A DNA stretch of 29,403 nucleotides. Origin: a virus. Position 1 is the first letter of the stretch. Each line of letters opens with the position of its first letter. The stretch is taken from positions 1 to 29,403 of the IMG/VR virus record IMGVR_UViG_3300042523_001055; one strand, written 5' to 3'. Under the pieces are notes generated by a model. The model was not told the DNA's origin. It did not search any database and worked only from the letters and a program-made list of their open reading frames with translations. Below, piece by piece: positions 28,506-29,403 of the stretch. The position numbers and the translations under genes were made by a program.

Positions 28506-29403
28506 ATGGCATATATCGTCGTCGAGAACTTTTCAGCCGGCCTCGACACGCGGAGGCATCCCCTCACGGCTCGCCCCGGTACGCTCCAGATGCTGAAGAA
28601 CGCCCACGTCTCGCGTGGCGGTGAGATTGAGAAGCGTAAGACTTTCGAGGCAATCAATCCCCTCAACGCCAATATCTTCAACCGTCCGTTCCACGGACTA
28701 CAGGCTACGGCTGACAAGATCTACACGTTTACGGACGGATGGACTTCCAACACGGTATTTAATGAACTTCCGCTAGGCACTAACGGAATGTTTGTCAGAT
28801 TCCTCAAGCATCCTCAATGGACGTTTGCCAACGGACCATACCCTACGCTTTCTGAAGTAGTGTACAGTAACTTGTACGGAGGTAAGACATTCGTTCTGGC
28901 GAAGTGGAGTACCGGAGAAGTCATCCCATATCTGGACGGAGAATTCATCCCAGACTTCTACATCGGCCAGTCCAAGCAATGGATGCTTGATACGGCAGGC
29001 AGCAATTCCCAGGCGTTTTATAACTTTGCGAGTACGTTTACTTGGTACATCCAAGGAGCGACGTCCGGAGTTTCTACGACTGGGTGGAACGCCACCACAG
29101 GATACACGGCCAGCGGAGCATACATCGACGTTTCTGGTCCGGTTGGTACTGAATTCACAGGTAGCGCAACGGCTGAATCGCCGATGACCGCAACGGCTAC
29201 GACGACCGTTCCTTATGTCGCAGCCGTGGCAGAGACGCCGGCCAAGGGTGGTTTTGCAATCAACGGAGGTTCGGCTGGTACGCCAGCCACAGTTCAAAAA
29301 TACGTCCAGAACATCGGGGTTATGCCGAAGATTATGAACGTGTATTACGACGGAGAAAAGGCCATCGACGAGCCGGGTAACTGGGTAGGCTTTGATAACA
29401 ACA
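28506..29403 (+). CDS. Tail tubular protein B-like protein, 5' part
   Basis: The ATG at 28506 opens a frame that runs off the right edge (299 codons seen, no stop). It begins MAYIVVENFSAGLDTRRHPL and continues GTLQMLKNAHVSRGGEIEKR, the pattern (FSAGLDTR, L.NA.VSRGG...KR) of podovirus nozzle/tubular-B proteins such as T7 gp12-like ones. The rest is beta-rich with Ser, Thr and Gly. It follows the adaptor gene by three bases. Confidence 0.7.
   Translation, partial: MAYIVVENFSAGLDTRRHPLTARPGTLQMLKNAHVSRGGEIEKRKTFEAINPLNANIFNRPFHGLQATADKIYTFTDGWTSNTVFNELPLGTNGMFVRFLKHPQWTFANGPYPTLSEVVYSNLYGGKTFVLAKWSTGEVIPYLDGEFIPDFYIGQSKQWMLDTAGSNSQAFYNFASTFTWYIQGATSGVSTTGWNATTGYTASGAYIDVSGPVGTEFTGSATAESPMTATATTTVPYVAAVAETPAKGGFAINGGSAGTPATVQKYVQNIGVMPKIMNVYYDGEKAIDEPGNWVGFDNN

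Overview
The window is a 29.4 kb piece of a tailed double-stranded DNA phage genome. It is dense with small, often overlapping genes, has a full recombination and replication block, and carries terminase, portal, scaffold and capsid genes followed by short-tail-type connector genes. The virion order (large terminase, portal, scaffold, major capsid, small protein, adaptor, tubular-B-like tail protein) points to a podovirus-like particle. I see no integrase, tRNA or CRISPR array. The host cannot be named. Almost no start codon has a Shine-Dalgarno sequence; instead there are A/C-rich leaders, stop/start overlaps, or promoters that place transcription almost on the ATG. This fits a host with weak Shine-Dalgarno use (Bacteroidota or Verrucomicrobiota are possibilities, inference only).

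Layout. 1-1989 (+): the end of a nucleotide-modification-associated (DUF1599-like) gene, an HNH-type nuclease, and a lysis-like cassette (one-segment membrane protein, lipoprotein with C-terminal membrane segments resembling a unimolecular spanin, small HExxH protein, LydA-like holin). 1985-2045: operator-like repeats before a small helix-turn-helix gene. 2093-4325 (+): regulator, unknown protein, Sak4-like RecA-fold ATPase and its SSB-like partner. 4334-4424: a long nested hairpin followed by a T-run. 4607-12422 (+): SF2 helicase, Cas4-like nuclease, prim-pol/RepA-type helicase fusion, a histone-fold-like small protein, a lytic transglycosylase, a double helix-turn-helix protein, the small terminase subunit and several small proteins. 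12423-12757: a gene-free, structure-rich leader before a RusA-type resolvase (12758-13207). 13265-13296: a bidirectional terminator.

13308-17649 (-): an accessory operon of thirteen small proteins, many acidic, that I cannot assign. 17687-17769: direct repeats plus a terminator. 17789-19577 (-): a second accessory operon of five genes, including a GP88-family protein and two small genes of 42 and 49 codons. 19578-20089: a 512 bp divergent intergenic region packed with repeats, a candidate origin or control region. 20090-29403 (+): tail fibre with a collagen-like segment, large terminase, portal, scaffold, major capsid, a strong terminator, then head-tail connector and tail genes running off the right edge.

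How it works together: the left-centre genes form a recombination and replication system (Sak4, SSB, helicase, nuclease, primase-helicase, RusA). The two minus-strand operons are probably host-interaction or regulatory genes. The right arm builds the virion. Lysis functions are split between the left edge (holin and spanin-like) and 10067-10507 (transglycosylase).
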